Source of the DNA: Cupriavidus campinensis
GTDB taxonomy: Bacteria > Pseudomonadota > Gammaproteobacteria > Burkholderiales > Burkholderiaceae
Reading direction: 5' to 3'
DNA: 64,000 bases
NCBI RefSeq assembly: GCF_905397395.1
Contig: NZ_CAJPVH010000022.1
Span: 1-64,000, forward strand
Under the pieces are notes generated by a model. That model was not told the DNA's origin. It made no database searches and saw nothing but the letters and a program-made list of their open reading frames with translations. Each line of letters begins with the position of its first letter. Within the stretch, counting starts at the first letter, position 1. A program made the position numbers and the translations under genes. Below are positions 29,478 through 39,285 of this stretch, piece after piece.

Positions 29478-30599
29478 GTGACGCAAACCCGTCTCCGGGC
29501 GCCTGTTCCCTTCGCTATTCCTATCGTGCAGATCGGTCCGCATCGTCTTCGCAACAACCTGTTCGTCGCCCCCATGGCCGGGGTGACGGACCGGCCGTTC
29601 CGGCAGCTGTGCAAGCAGCTGGGCGCGGGCTACGCGGTGTCCGAGATGGTGGCGTCCAACGCCCAGCTGTGGAAGAGCGAGAAGACCATGCGCCGCGCCA
29701 ACCACGCGGGCGAGGTGGAGCCGATCTCGGTGCAGATCGCTGGCGCCGAGCCGGGGATGATGGCCGAGGCGGCCCGCTACAACGTGGACCGGGGCGCCCA
29801 GATCATCGACATCAACATGGGTTGCCCGGCCAAGAAGGTCTGCAACGTGGCGGCCGGGTCGGCGCTGCTGCAGAACGAGCCGCTGGTGGTGCGCATCGTC
29901 GAGGCCGTGGTGGCCGCCGTGGGCGACCGCGTGCCCGTGACGCTGAAGATCCGCACCGGCTGGGACCGCGAGCACAAGAATGCGCTGCGCGTGGCGCGCC
30001 TGGTGGAAGACGCCGGCATCAGCATGCTGACGATCCACGGGCGCACGCGCGCGGACCTGTATCACGGCGAGGCCGAGTACGAGACGATTGCGGCGGTCAA
30101 GCAGTCGATCCGGATTCCCGTGGTGGCCAACGGCGACATCACGTCGCCGCAGAAGGCGCGCCAGGTACTGGCCGCCACCGGCGCGGACGCGATCATGATC
30201 GGCCGCGCGGCGCAGGGCCGGCCGTGGCTGTTCCGCGAGATCGAACACTTCCTGGCGACCGGCGAGATGCTGCCGTCGCCCGAGGTGGCCGAGATCCGCG
30301 CGATCATGAACCATCACCTGGCCGACCACTACGCGTTTTACGGCGAGTTCACCGGCGTGCGCACCGCGCGCAAGCACATTGCCTGGTACACGCGCGGCCT
30401 CAAGGGCGCGAACCTGTTCCGGCATCGGATGAACACGCTGGAGTCCACCACGGCGCAGCTGGAGGCCGTGAATGCCTTCTTCGACGAGCAGGCGGCGATT
30501 TCCGACCGCCTGGTCTACGTGGAAGACGGCGACGCCACGGCCGAAGGTGAAAATAAGAACGCCGACAACAACAAGAACAAGGAATTGCTTGCCGCATGA
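29478..30599 (+). CDS. dusB: tRNA-dihydrouridine synthase B
   Basis: 373-residue FMN enzyme reducing uridine in the tRNA D-loop. APMAGVTDRPFRQLC at the N-terminus and NMGCPAKKVC with the catalytic Cys are diagnostic. It starts at GTG 29478. The C-terminus has an extra hydrophilic tail of Asn/Lys repeats (NKNADNNKNKE). Its stop overlaps the fis start (ATGA 30596-30599), the ancient dusB-fis operon. Confidence 0.97.
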   Translation: MTQTRLRAPVPFAIPIVQIGPHRLRNNLFVAPMAGVTDRPFRQLCKQLGAGYAVSEMVASNAQLWKSEKTMRRANHAGEVEPISVQIAGAEPGMMAEAARYNVDRGAQIIDINMGCPAKKVCNVAAGSALLQNEPLVVRIVEAVVAAVGDRVPVTLKIRTGWDREHKNALRVARLVEDAGISMLTIHGRTRADLYHGEAEYETIAAVKQSIRIPVVANGDITSPQKARQVLAATGADAIMIGRAAQGRPWLFREIEHFLATGEMLPSPEVAEIRAIMNHHLADHYAFYGEFTGVRTARKHIAWYTRGLKGANLFRHRMNTLESTTAQLEAVNAFFDEQAAISDRLVYVEDGDATAEGENKNADNNKNKELLAA

Positions 30600-30829
30600 G
30601 CCGCAACGCCATCGATCAATGTATCCGGGACAGCCTGGATACCTACTTTCGCGACCTGGACGGCGAAGAGCCGTCCAATATGTACAACATGGTGCTGGAG
30701 GCCGTGGAGCGGCCCCTGCTGGAAGCCGTGATGGTGCGCGCCGAGCGCAACCAGTCGCTGGCGGCCGCCTATCTCGGCATCAATCGCAACACGCTGCGCA
30801 AGAAGCTGCAGCAACACGGTTTACTTTGA
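30596..30829 (+). CDS. fis: DNA-binding protein Fis
   Basis: 77-residue nucleoid-associated factor. The C-terminal helix-turn-helix [20 protein letters not shown] is clear. It is shorter than the 98-residue E. coli protein, lacking most of the N-terminal beta-hairpin arms, as is normal in betaproteobacteria. It bends DNA and regulates growth-related promoters. Coupled to dusB; purH starts 16 bases after its stop, so all three may be one transcript. Confidence 0.96.
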   Translation: MSRNAIDQCIRDSLDTYFRDLDGEEPSNMYNMVLEAVERPLLEAVMVRAERNQSLAAAYLGINRNTLRKKLQQHGLL

Positions 30830-30845
30830 AGCGTTCCCCCAAGCC

Positions 30846-32420
30846 ATGATCAAGCAAGCCCTTCTCTCCGTTTCCGACAAGACCGGCATCGTCGATTTCG
30901 CGCGCGACCTGAACGCGCTCGGCGTGGTGCTGCTTTCCACCGGCGGCACCGCCAAGCTGCTGGCCGACGCCGGCCTGCCCGTGACGGAGGTGGCCGACTA
31001 CACCGGCTTTCCGGAAATGCTGGACGGCCGCGTGAAGACGCTGCACCCGAAGGTGCACGGCGGCATCCTGGCCCGCCGCGACCTGCCCGAGCACATGGCC
31101 GCGCTGGCCGAGCACCAGATCCCCACCATCGACCTGCTGGTGGTGAACCTGTACCCGTTCCAGCAGACCGTGGCCAAGGACGACTGCACGCTGCCGGACG
31201 CCATCGAGAACATCGACATCGGCGGCCCGACCATGCTGCGCTCGGCGGCCAAGAACCACCGCGACGTGACCGTGATCGTGGACCCGGCCGACTACGCCGT
31301 GGTGCTGGACGAGATGCGCGCCAACGCCAACAGCGTCGGCTACGACACCAACTTCCGCCTGGCGACCAAGGTTTTCGCGCATACCGCTCAATATGACGGT
31401 GCGATCACAAATTACCTGACCAGCCTCGGCGCCGACAAGTCGCACCAGGCCCGCAGCGCCTATCCGCAGACGCTGAACCTGGCCTTCGAGAAGGTGCAGG
31501 AGATGCGCTACGGCGAGAACCCGCACCAGTCGGCCGCGTTCTACCGCGACCTGAAGGCCGTGGACGGCGCGCTGGCCAACTACGTGCAGTTGCAGGGCAA
31601 GGAGCTGTCGTACAACAACATCGCCGACGCGGACGCCGCGTGGGAGTGCGTGAAGTCGTTCGACGCTGCCAACGGCGCCGCCTGCGTGATCATCAAGCAC
31701 GCCAACCCGTGCGGCGTGGCCGTGGGCGTGAACGCGCTGGAAGCCTACGACAAGGCCTTCAAGACCGACTCGACCTCGGCCTTCGGCGGCATCATCGCCT
31801 TCAACGTGGAACTGGACGAAGCCGCCGCGCAGGCCGTGGCGAAGCAGTTCGTGGAAGTGCTGATCGCCCCGTCGTTCAGCACGGCGGCCCGCAACGTGTT
31901 CGCGGCCAAGCAGAACGTGCGTCTGCTGGAGATTCCGCTGGGCAAGGGCGTGAACCAGTACGACCTCAAGCGCGTGGGCGGCGGCCTGCTGGTGCAGGGC
32001 CCCGATGCGCGCAACGTGCAGCCGTCCGAGCTGCGCGTGGTGACGCGCCGCCACCCCACCCCGAAGGAAATGGACGATCTGATGTTCGCCTGGCGCGTGG
32101 CCAAGTTCGTGAAGTCGAACGCCATCGTGTTCTGCGGCGGCGGCATGACGCTGGGCGTGGGCGCGGGCCAGATGAGCCGCGTGGACTCGGCCCGCATCGC
32201 CAGCATCAAGGCGCAGAACGCCGGCCTGACCCTGGCGGGCTCCGCCGTGGCCAGCGACGCCTTCTTCCCGTTCCGTGACGGCCTGGACGTGGTGGTGGAC
32301 GCCGGCGCAACCTGCGTGATCCAGCCGGGCGGCTCGATGCGCGACGACGAGGTGATCGCCGCCGCCGACGAGCGCAACATCGCCATGGTGCTGACCGGCA
32401 CGCGCCACTTCCGGCACTGA
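30846..32420 (+). CDS. purH: Bifunctional AICAR transformylase/IMP cyclohydrolase
   Basis: 524 residues performing the last two steps of IMP synthesis. The N-terminal cyclohydrolase domain begins [17 protein letters not shown]. The C-terminal transformylase contains the catalytic [11 protein letters not shown]. Full length and regular. Sixteen bases downstream of fis. Confidence 0.98.
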   Translation: MIKQALLSVSDKTGIVDFARDLNALGVVLLSTGGTAKLLADAGLPVTEVADYTGFPEMLDGRVKTLHPKVHGGILARRDLPEHMAALAEHQIPTIDLLVVNLYPFQQTVAKDDCTLPDAIENIDIGGPTMLRSAAKNHRDVTVIVDPADYAVVLDEMRANANSVGYDTNFRLATKVFAHTAQYDGAITNYLTSLGADKSHQARSAYPQTLNLAFEKVQEMRYGENPHQSAAFYRDLKAVDGALANYVQLQGKELSYNNIADADAAWECVKSFDAANGAACVIIKHANPCGVAVGVNALEAYDKAFKTDSTSAFGGIIAFNVELDEAAAQAVAKQFVEVLIAPSFSTAARNVFAAKQNVRLLEIPLGKGVNQYDLKRVGGGLLVQGPDARNVQPSELRVVTRRHPTPKEMDDLMFAWRVAKFVKSNAIVFCGGGMTLGVGAGQMSRVDSARIASIKAQNAGLTLAGSAVASDAFFPFRDGLDVVVDAGATCVIQPGGSMRDDEVIAAADERNIAMVLTGTRHFRH

Positions 32421-32503
32421 TGTATCCCGCTGGGGACCGGGGCGCCCGCTTCGATCCCCAGGGCCCCGCGCCCATCGGCGCGGGCGCCAATCCGCAATTC
32501 CAC

Positions 32504-32509
32504 TACACT
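32504..32509 (+). promoter_or_regulatory. Possible -10 box of ruvC
   Basis: TACACT, 30 bases upstream of the ruvC ATG. The same hexamer stands 33 bases ahead of ruvA (34414-34419). No clear -35 at either. Confidence 0.3.
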
Positions 32510-32539
32510 ACGCGCATCTCTCCGGCTTCTCCCGCTTTC

Positions 32540-33085
32540 ATGCGCATCCTCGGCATCGATCCCGGCCTCCGCACCACCGGCTTTGGCGTGTTGGAAAAAC
32601 ACGGCAACAAGCTGGCCTACGTGGCCTCCGGCACCATCAAGAGCGACGGGAATTCCAGCCTCCCGGAGCGGCTCAAGACCCTTTACGACGGCATCGCCGA
32701 AGTCGCCCGCACCTATGCGCCCGACTGCGCGGCCATCGAGAAGGTCTTCGTCAACGTCAATCCGCAGTCCACGCTGATGCTCGGCCAGGCGCGCGGGGCC
32801 GCCATCTGCGGCCTGGTCGGCCATGGCCTGCCCGTGTTCGAGTACACCGCGCTCCAGCTCAAGGTGGCCGTGGTCGGCTATGGCCGGGCCAACAAGGAGC
32901 AGGTGCAGGAGATGGTGATGCGGCTGCTGGCGCTGTCCGGCCGGCCCAGTTCCGATGCGGCCGATGCCCTCGGCGTGGCCATCTGCCATGCCAACGGCGG
33001 CGATACGCTCGGCACGCTGGCCGGCATGGCGCCCGACCTGGCCCGCAAGGGGCTGCGCGTGCGCCGCGGGCGCCTGGTCGGCTAG
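32540..33085 (+). CDS. ruvC: Holliday junction resolvase RuvC
   Basis: 181-residue endonuclease that resolves Holliday junctions with RuvAB. Catalytic acids are in [12 protein letters not shown] (D7), AIEKVFVN (E) and [14 protein letters not shown] (two D). The ATG at 32540 gives the standard MRILGIDPG start; longer frames to 32420 are not needed. ruvA and ruvB lie 1.4 kb downstream, separated by glpQ. Confidence 0.97.
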   Translation: MRILGIDPGLRTTGFGVLEKHGNKLAYVASGTIKSDGNSSLPERLKTLYDGIAEVARTYAPDCAAIEKVFVNVNPQSTLMLGQARGAAICGLVGHGLPVFEYTALQLKVAVVGYGRANKEQVQEMVMRLLALSGRPSSDAADALGVAICHANGGDTLGTLAGMAPDLARKGLRVRRGRLVG

Positions 33086-33169
33086 GCCGTCACACCTCGG
33101 CATACCTCAACAAACCCGGGCCCTGCCGCGTCGGCGGGCGCCGGACAGGCCAACCCCGGCCTCTGCTCG

Positions 33170-33175
33170 TACAAT
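33170..33175 (+). promoter_or_regulatory. Possible -10 box of the glycerophosphodiesterase gene
   Basis: TACAAT 33 bases upstream of the ATG at 33209. No clear -35. Confidence 0.3.
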
Positions 33176-33208
33176 CGGCGTTCCGCCCCCTCCCATGAAC
33201 GCCGCGCG

Positions 33209-34375
33209 ATGTCCCTCCTTCCCCGCCTGACCCTTGCCTTTGCCACCGCCACGCTGATCGCGGGCTGCACCACGCCGTCGCACCACGCGCACAAGGACAA
33301 GGTTGCGGCCGCGGCATCCCCGGCCCCCGCCCAGGCCGCGCCGCCGGCCCCGAAGGCGCTGGTCATCGCCCATCGTGGCGCCAGCGCGCTTCGGCCGGAG
33401 CACACGCTGGCGTCCTACGCCAAGGCCATCGAGGACGGCGCCGACGTGATCGAGCCAGACCTCGTCATGACCCGCGACGGCGTGCTGGTGGCCCGCCACG
33501 AGAACGACATCACCGGCACCACCAACGTGGCCGAAGTGGCCGGGTTCGCCGACCGCAAGCGCATCAAGGTCATCGACGGGGAACGCCTGACCGGCTGGTT
33601 CACCGAGGACTTCACACTGGCCGAACTGAAGACGCTGCGCGCCCGCGAGCGGATTCCGAAGCTGCGCCCGCTCAACGCCAAGCTGAACGACCAGTTCGAG
33701 ATTCCCACCTTCGACGAAATCCTGCGGCTGGCCTCGCAGGCCGCCCTGAAGCGCGGCCGCCCGGTGGGTCTCTACCCTGAGCTGAAGCATCCGAGCTACT
33801 TCCGGGGCATCGGCCTGCCGCCCGAGGAGAAGCTCGCCGCCGCGCTGCAGGGCAACGCCTACGCCCGCAGCGCGCCGGTCTACGTCCAGTCGTTCGAAGT
33901 GGGCCCGCTGCGCACGATGAAGCGGCTGCTGGGTACGTCGATGCCAAACGTGAAGATCGTGCAGCTGATTGGCAGCCCGTCCGGCCGCCCCGCCGACTGG
34001 CGCCTGGCCGGCGACACGCGCAACTACGCCGAGATGCTCACGCCGCTGGGCCTGCGCGAGGTGGCCACCTACGCCAACGGCATCGGCCCCGAGAAGAGCA
34101 ACGTGGTGCCGCGCGACGCCCAGGGCGCACTGGCCGCCCCCACCGCGCTGGTGACCAACGCCCACGCGGCAGGGCTGACCGTCCACCCGTACACGTTCCG
34201 GCCCGAGAACGGCTTCCTGCCGAAGCCTTTGCGGGTGGCCGGCGGTGACGCCACGCGCAGCCCCAACGGCCTGGTGCGCGAGATCCAGGCCTTCCTGGCC
34301 GCCGGCGTGGATGGCATCTTCACGGACGACCCGGCACTGGGCCGCCGCGCGGTGGACAGCACGCCGGAGCGGTAG
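33209..34375 (+). CDS. glpQ: Glycerophosphodiester phosphodiesterase, periplasmic lipoprotein (GlpQ-like)
   Basis: 388 residues. A signal peptide ends in the lipobox LIAGC, so the mature protein is probably a lipoprotein. The GDPD TIM barrel carries the catalytic set in [26 protein letters not shown] and VARHEND. It hydrolyses glycerophosphodiesters from phospholipid breakdown to glycerol-3-phosphate. It is inserted between ruvC and ruvA, which are usually adjacent. No Shine-Dalgarno is visible ahead of the ATG. Confidence 0.93.
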   Translation: MSLLPRLTLAFATATLIAGCTTPSHHAHKDKVAAAASPAPAQAAPPAPKALVIAHRGASALRPEHTLASYAKAIEDGADVIEPDLVMTRDGVLVARHENDITGTTNVAEVAGFADRKRIKVIDGERLTGWFTEDFTLAELKTLRARERIPKLRPLNAKLNDQFEIPTFDEILRLASQAALKRGRPVGLYPELKHPSYFRGIGLPPEEKLAAALQGNAYARSAPVYVQSFEVGPLRTMKRLLGTSMPNVKIVQLIGSPSGRPADWRLAGDTRNYAEMLTPLGLREVATYANGIGPEKSNVVPRDAQGALAAPTALVTNAHAAGLTVHPYTFRPENGFLPKPLRVAGGDATRSPNGLVREIQAFLAAGVDGIFTDDPALGRRAVDSTPER

Positions 34376-34452
34376 CACGGCGCGATAACCCCCAGCGCGC
34401 CACCCGCTCGCGCTACACTTGCCGGCAATTTCGTCACCCCACCCTGCCCACC

Positions 34453-35034
34453 ATGATCGGTCGCATTGCCGGCACCCTGCTTGAGAAGAATCCCCCGCAC
34501 CTGTTGGTCGACTGCCACGGCGTGGGTTATGAGATCGACGTGCCGATGAGCACGTTCTACAACCTGCCCGCCGTGGGCCAGCCGGTGACGCTGCTGACGC
34601 AGCAGATCGTGCGCGAGGATGCCCACCTGCTCTACGGCTTCGGCTCGGCGTCCGAGCGCAACACGTTCCGCGAACTGATCAAGATCACCGGCATCGGCGC
34701 GCGCATGGCGCTGGCCGTGCTGTCGGGGCTGTCCGTCGCCGAACTGGCGCAGGCCGTCACGCTGCAGGAGGCGGGCCGGCTGACGCGGATTCCGGGCATC
34801 GGCAAGAAAACCGCCGAGCGGCTGCTGCTGGAGCTCAAGGGCAAGCTGGGGGCCGAACTGGGCCACGCGCCCGGCGCCACGCCCGTGGCCGACAACGCCG
34901 TGGACGTGCTCAACGCCCTGCTGGCGCTGGGCTACTCCGAGAAAGAGGCCGCGCTGGCCATCAAGCAGGTGCCGGCTGGCACGGGCGTGTCCGACGGCAT
35001 CAAGCTGGCGCTGAAGGCGCTCTCGAAGGGCTAG
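34453..35034 (+). CDS. ruvA: Holliday junction DNA helicase subunit RuvA
   Basis: 193-residue junction-binding subunit. Domain I OB fold starts [12 protein letters not shown]; domain II has two helix-hairpin-helix motifs ([15 protein letters not shown] and [17 protein letters not shown]); domain III at the C-terminus contacts RuvB. 60 bases upstream of ruvB. Confidence 0.97.
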   Translation: MIGRIAGTLLEKNPPHLLVDCHGVGYEIDVPMSTFYNLPAVGQPVTLLTQQIVREDAHLLYGFGSASERNTFRELIKITGIGARMALAVLSGLSVAELAQAVTLQEAGRLTRIPGIGKKTAERLLLELKGKLGAELGHAPGATPVADNAVDVLNALLALGYSEKEAALAIKQVPAGTGVSDGIKLALKALSKG

Positions 35035-35063
35035 CGAAGGGCGAACGCTAGGGGCAGCCGGCG

Positions 35064-35069
35064 TAGAAT
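35064..35069 (+). promoter_or_regulatory. Possible -10 box of ruvB
   Basis: TAGAAT 25 bases upstream of the ruvB ATG, in the short ruvA-ruvB gap. No -35 at good spacing. Confidence 0.3.
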
Positions 35070-35094
35070 GGCGGCTGTTCTGCATTCCACTGCC

Positions 35095-36165
35095 ATGATC
35101 GAAACCGACAAGCTCACCGGCGCCGAGCGCCAGCCCGAACGGGTTATCTCGGCCACCCCCGCCTCCGCCCGCGAGGAGGCCTTCGAGCGCGCCCTGCGGC
35201 CCAAGCTGCTGGATGAGTACGTCGGCCAGGAAAAGATCCGTGGCCAACTCGACATCTTCATGCACGCGGCCCGCAACCGCCGCGAGGCGCTGGACCACGT
35301 GCTGCTGTTCGGCCCGCCGGGCCTCGGCAAGACCACGCTGGCCCACATCATCGCGCGCGAGATGGGCGTGAGCCTGCGCCAGACCTCCGGGCCGGTGCTG
35401 GAGCGCCCGGGCGACCTCGCCGCGCTGCTGACCAACCTCGAAGCCAACGACGTGCTGTTCATCGACGAAATCCACCGGCTCTCGCCGGTCGTCGAGGAAA
35501 TCCTGTACCCGGCGCTCGAGGACTACCAGATCGACATCATGATCGGCGAAGGCCCGGCGGCCCGCTCGGTCAAGCTGGACCTGCAGCCGTTCACGCTGGT
35601 GGGCGCCACCACGCGCGCCGGCATGCTGACCAACCCGCTGCGCGACCGCTTCGGCATTGTGGCGCGGCTGGAGTTCTATACGGCGGAGGAACTGGCGCGC
35701 ATCGTCACGCGCTCCGCCCAGTTGCTCAACGCGGTGATCGAGCCCCAGGGTGCGCTGGAGATTGCGCGCCGGGCACGCGGCACGCCGCGCATCGCCAACC
35801 GGCTGCTGCGGCGCGTGCGCGACTACGCCGAGGTGAAAGGCGACGGCACGATCAGCCGCGAGACGGCCGACGCCGCGCTGGCGATGCTCGACGTGGATCG
35901 CGTCGGCTTCGACCTGATGGACCGCAAGCTGCTGGAAGCCGTGCTGCACAAGTTCGGCGGCGGCCCGGTGGGTGTGGACAACCTGGCGGCGGCCATCGGC
36001 GAGGAGCGCGACACCATCGAGGACGTGCTGGAGCCCTACCTGATCCAGCAGGGTTACCTGCAGCGCACTCCGCGCGGGCGGGTGGCGACGGCGGCGGCGT
36101 ATCGGCATTTCGGGCTCGCCACGCCCCAGGACGACACGGGCGGCGATCTGCTTGAGGCACCCTGA
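35095..36165 (+). CDS. ruvB: Holliday junction DNA helicase motor RuvB
   Basis: 356-residue AAA+ motor. Walker A is [12 protein letters not shown], Walker B FIDEIHRL, sensor 1 GATTRAGML, and the arginine finger lies in the RDRFG segment; a winged helix forms the C-terminus. ATG 35095 gives MIETDKL; the upstream in-frame ATG at 35068 adds nine residues without support. Slightly longer than E. coli RuvB at both ends. Confidence 0.97.
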   Translation: MIETDKLTGAERQPERVISATPASAREEAFERALRPKLLDEYVGQEKIRGQLDIFMHAARNRREALDHVLLFGPPGLGKTTLAHIIAREMGVSLRQTSGPVLERPGDLAALLTNLEANDVLFIDEIHRLSPVVEEILYPALEDYQIDIMIGEGPAARSVKLDLQPFTLVGATTRAGMLTNPLRDRFGIVARLEFYTAEELARIVTRSAQLLNAVIEPQGALEIARRARGTPRIANRLLRRVRDYAEVKGDGTISRETADAALAMLDVDRVGFDLMDRKLLEAVLHKFGGGPVGVDNLAAAIGEERDTIEDVLEPYLIQQGYLQRTPRGRVATAAAYRHFGLATPQDDTGGDLLEAP

Positions 36166-36321
36166 GCGCCGCCCTGAGCGTCCACCGGGGCGCCCCCTGC
36201 GCCTCTCCCCAGACAAAATCGGCCGATTCCGGCCTGCTGCGGTGCGCAACGACCGCGCATTGCAGCCCTCCCTAGCCAGTTAAACGTTTTCGCGCGCCGC
36301 TCCAAATTTTTTCGAAGTGGA

Positions 36322-36350
36322 TTGCCCGCTTATGGCCGGTTGTCCACAAT
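36322..36350 (+). promoter_or_regulatory. Probable promoter of the exported-protein gene
   Basis: TTGCCC (36322-36327), 17-base spacer, CACAAT (36345-36350). It lies 55 bases upstream of the ATG at 36405. Confidence 0.4.
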
Positions 36351-36404
36351 GGCTCCATCAGTTTCCACTCCCAGCGCCCACTGCGCCAGAAAGGACACAG
36401 AGCC

Positions 36405-36986
36405 ATGATCCAGCGACCCATCCCGACCCTTGCCATGCTTGCCAGCCTGCTCCTGGCCGCTGGCGCCGCGCATGCGCAGAAGACGCCTGCGCCGGTCGGC
36501 ATCGCCGAGGAAGCCGTTATCAGCGGCAAGGTCGTCGATATCGATGCCAACTCGAAGGCGGTGCTCGTGCAGGGGCCGAAGGGCAATATCGTCGAGATCG
36601 TGGGCGGCGACGAGGCCAAGAACATTGGCAACGTGCGCAAGGGCGACATCGTCACGCTGACCCGCGCGGCGGCCGTGGTGGCGGCGCTGGAGCCGCTCGA
36701 CAGCAAGGACACCGCGCTGATGGAGCAGGTGGAGCGTACCTCGCGCGCGCCGGAGGGCGGCAAGCCCGGCGTGATGCGCGAGATCACCACCACCATCACG
36801 GCGCAGATCACCAAGATCGATACCGCCAATCGCACCGTGACGTTCCGTGGCCCGCGCGAGACGCTGCGCACGGTCAAGGTCCGCGACCCGAACATCGACC
36901 TCACCAAGATCAAGCAGGGACAGATGGCGAAGATCGTTGTGCGGGAGGTTGTCGCCATTACCGTGAAGTCGCCTAACGCCGGCTGA
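36405..36986 (+). CDS. Exported protein with an internal duplication
   Basis: 193 residues with a clear signal peptide (LAMLASLLLAAGAAHAQ, cleavage near residue 25). The mature part contains two similar blocks of about 55 residues. The first begins ISGKVVDIDANSKAVLVQGP and the second ITAQITKIDTANRTVTFRGP; both end in a KGD or KQG turn and a hydrophobic strand. This looks like two small beta-barrel domains. No cysteines or enzymatic motif. I do not recognise the family. A SYLF lipoprotein gene follows after 62 bases. Confidence 0.75.
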   Translation: MIQRPIPTLAMLASLLLAAGAAHAQKTPAPVGIAEEAVISGKVVDIDANSKAVLVQGPKGNIVEIVGGDEAKNIGNVRKGDIVTLTRAAAVVAALEPLDSKDTALMEQVERTSRAPEGGKPGVMREITTTITAQITKIDTANRTVTFRGPRETLRTVKVRDPNIDLTKIKQGQMAKIVVREVVAITVKSPNAG

Positions 36987-37048
36987 AATCCGGTCCGAAC
37001 CACCGGAAAGAGTCGAATGCAGTACTTTTCCCCATCAGGAGGTTGCAT

Positions 37049-37633
37049 ATGAATCGACGCCATTTCGTGACGCGGGTGACCGGATCCGGCCTGCTCGTGG
37101 CCACGGCATTTGCCGCGGGCTGCACCACCACGGGCCCCAAGACGCCAGAGGACGCCGCGGCCAAGAGACAGGAAATCGACGCCGGCGTGGACGGCGCGCT
37201 GAACCGGCTCTACGCCTCGGTGGACGGCTCGCGCGAGCTGGCCAACCGCTCCCAGGGCATTCTGGTGTTCCCGCGCGTGATCGGCGGCGGGCTGGTCGTG
37301 GCCGGCGAGTATGGCGACGGCGCGCTGCGCACGAAAGGCGCCACAGTGGGCTACTACCGCACGATTTCGGCTTCGTTCGGCTTCACCGCCGGCGGCCAGT
37401 CGAAGGCGGTGATCATGATGTTCATGACGCCCGAGGCCTACAACAAGTTCGTGCAGTCCAGCGGCTGGACGGCCGGCGTGGACGGCAGCGTGGCGCTGGC
37501 CAAGATCGGCGCAAACGGCAAGCTGGATACCGTCACGGCCCAGCAGCCGGTGATCGGCTTCGTGCAGACCAACGCGGGGCTGATGTTCGATGCCTCGCTC
37601 GATGGCTCCAAGATCAGCAAGCTGTCGCTCTGA
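37049..37633 (+). CDS. SYLF-domain (YSC84-like) lipoprotein
   Basis: 194 residues. The SYLF lipid-binding domain covers about 50-194 (RSQGILVFPRVIGGGLVVAG and FGFTAGGQSKAVIMMF). The N-terminus NRRHFVTRVTGSGLL has a twin-arginine look and ends in the lipobox-like FAAGC, so a lipoprotein is expected. A perfect AGGAGG at 37037-37042 fixes the ATG at 37049. Related Burkholderia proteins are surface-exposed lipid-binding antigens; the molecular role is unknown. Followed by a classical terminator. Confidence 0.9.
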   Translation: MNRRHFVTRVTGSGLLVATAFAAGCTTTGPKTPEDAAAKRQEIDAGVDGALNRLYASVDGSRELANRSQGILVFPRVIGGGLVVAGEYGDGALRTKGATVGYYRTISASFGFTAGGQSKAVIMMFMTPEAYNKFVQSSGWTAGVDGSVALAKIGANGKLDTVTAQQPVIGFVQTNAGLMFDASLDGSKISKLSL

Positions 37634-37666
37634 TCGACTGGTTTTCCATCCTCCAGGGTGTGTTGG

Positions 37667-37695
37667 CTCCCGGCTCCGGCCGGGAGTTTTCTTTT
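37667..37695 (+). terminator. Rho-independent terminator after the SYLF gene
   Basis: CTCCCGGC (37667-37674) pairs with GCCGGGAG (37679-37686) around TCCG, followed by TTTTCTTTT. Confidence 0.85.
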
Positions 37696-37780
37696 GCGGG
37701 CCCGGCGCAGGCGGCTTGCCGACACGTGTGGCGCCGCGCTGGCATAATCGCGCGAACCCCGCACCGGAAGCTCCCCGCCC

Positions 37781-38524
37781 ATGCCAGAGTCTCACGCCAC
37801 GCCCCTCCCTGCCGTCGATGCCGCGCATACCGGGCGCGTCTACCGCTACTACGACTTCGTCATGGTGGCCTTCGTCACGGTGCTGCTCTGCTCCAACCTG
37901 ATCGGCGCAGCCAAGGCGGCGCAGGTCACGCTGCCGTGGATCGGCCCGGTCACCTTCGGCGCCGGCGTGCTGTTCTTCCCGATTTCCTACATCTTTGGCG
38001 ACGTGCTCACCGAGGTCTACGGCTATGGCCGCGACCGCCGCGTGGTCTGGGCCGGCTTCACCGCGCTGGCCTTCGCCACGTTCATGAGCCTGGTGGTGCT
38101 GAAGATGCCGGTGGCGCCGTTCATGGCGGATTACCAGAAGAGCCTGGAGGATGTGTTCGGCAACACGTGGCGGATCGCGCTGGGGTCGCTGATCGCGTTC
38201 TGCTGCGGCAGCTTCACCAACAGCTACGTGCTGGCCAAGATGAAGCTGTGGAGCGGCGGGCGCTGGCTGTGGACGCGCACCATCGGATCCACGCTGGCCG
38301 GGGAGCTGGTCGATTCGTCGCTGTTCTACGTGATTGCCTTCTACGGCATCTGGCCGCTGGAGAAGGTCATCCAGGTGGCCGTGGCGCAGTACGTGCTGAA
38401 GACGGCCTGGGAAGTGGTGATGACGCCGGTCACCTACAAGGTGGTGGGGTTCCTGAAGCGGGCCGAGAACGAGGACTGGTTCGACCGGCACACGAACTTC
38501 ACGCCGTTCCGGCTCAAGGTCTGA
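37781..38524 (+). CDS. Queuosine precursor transporter, YhhQ/VUT family
   Basis: 247 residues with about six hydrophobic segments. The family signature around FPISYIFGDVLTEVYGYGR is intact, as are the later KTAWEVVMTP and polar C-terminal tail. Homologues import the queuine precursors preQ0/preQ1 across the inner membrane. A -10-like CATAAT lies at 37743-37748. Convergent with the phosphatase gene; a hairpin separates the two. Confidence 0.9.
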   Translation: MPESHATPLPAVDAAHTGRVYRYYDFVMVAFVTVLLCSNLIGAAKAAQVTLPWIGPVTFGAGVLFFPISYIFGDVLTEVYGYGRDRRVVWAGFTALAFATFMSLVVLKMPVAPFMADYQKSLEDVFGNTWRIALGSLIAFCCGSFTNSYVLAKMKLWSGGRWLWTRTIGSTLAGELVDSSLFYVIAFYGIWPLEKVIQVAVAQYVLKTAWEVVMTPVTYKVVGFLKRAENEDWFDRHTNFTPFRLKV

Positions 38525-38528
38525 GGCC

Positions 38529-38546
38529 CCGGGGGCGGGCCCCCGG
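38529..38546. terminator. Hairpin between convergent genes
   Basis: CCGGGGG (38529-38535) and CCCCCGG (38540-38546) around CGGG. No T run; possible structural 3' end for both genes. Confidence 0.5.
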
Positions 38547-38554
38547 AAGCGCGA

Positions 38555-39229
38555 TCAGGGCACGCGCTTGTCGACTTCGTCGAGCGCCAGCGCCTCCAGG
38601 TGGCTCACATCGCCCCATTGCAGCAGGGTCAGGTGCGCGCTGTCGCTGCGCAGGCGGTTGACGCTGGCGTTCAGCAGCTCGTGCTGGCGCGGCGCCTCGA
38701 GCGTCATGCCGGTGGCCTCGCGATACAGGCAGTCGAGCACGCCGCCGTGCGCCACCAGCGCGATGCGCTCGCCCGGATGCCGGCGCGCCAGCGCCAGCGC
38801 GGCCTCGACCGCGCGTTCGTGGAATTCCAGCAGCGATTCGCCCTCGGGCGGCGCGTAGTCCGGCACGCGGGCCTGCCAGCGCGCGAAGTCCTCGGGGCGC
38901 TGCTCGGCCACTTCGGCATAGGTCATGCCTTCCAGGTCGCCGTAGCAGCGCTCGCGCAGGCGGTTGTCGGGGCGCACCGGCAGGCCGAGCGTCTCGGCCA
39001 GCGGCGTGGCGGTTTCCATGGCGCGGCCCAGGTCGCTCGAATAGATCGCGTCGATCGGCTCGCCGGCCAGCGCCTCGGCCAGCGCGGCAGCCTGGGCGCG
39101 GCCCACCTCGTTCAGCGGGATATCGAGCTGGCCCTGCAGCCGCCGCGCGCGGTTCCAGGCCGTCTCGCCATGGCGGATCACGATCAGGTGGGTGTAGGCC
39201 AGCGACTGCGGCCCGGTGCTTTGCGACAT
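38555..39229 (-). CDS. Histidine phosphatase family protein (GpmB/CobC-like)
   Basis: 224 residues. The catalytic phosphohistidine motif is IVIRHGETAWN at about 17-27, with RCYGDLEGMTYAEV, the ESLLEF segment and the second histidine in LVAHGGVLDCLYREATG. Members range from alpha-ribazole phosphatase to broad sugar phosphatases; the substrate cannot be read here. The chosen ATG (39229) gives MSQSTGPQSLAYTHL. Confidence 0.9.
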   Translation of the reverse strand: MSQSTGPQSLAYTHLIVIRHGETAWNRARRLQGQLDIPLNEVGRAQAAALAEALAGEPIDAIYSSDLGRAMETATPLAETLGLPVRPDNRLRERCYGDLEGMTYAEVAEQRPEDFARWQARVPDYAPPEGESLLEFHERAVEAALALARRHPGERIALVAHGGVLDCLYREATGMTLEAPRQHELLNASVNRLRSDSAHLTLLQWGDVSHLEALALDEVDKRVP

Positions 39230-39285
39230 GCCGGTTCCTTGGGGGCGACGGTTGCGCGCGGGGTCTGCGCCCGGCGCGCGGATGA

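Noticed and set aside
36272..38491. 739-codon minus-strand frame spanning three plus-strand genes
   Set aside because: It crosses several genes, a terminator and intergenic DNA, which a real gene opposite functional units would not do; no motifs.
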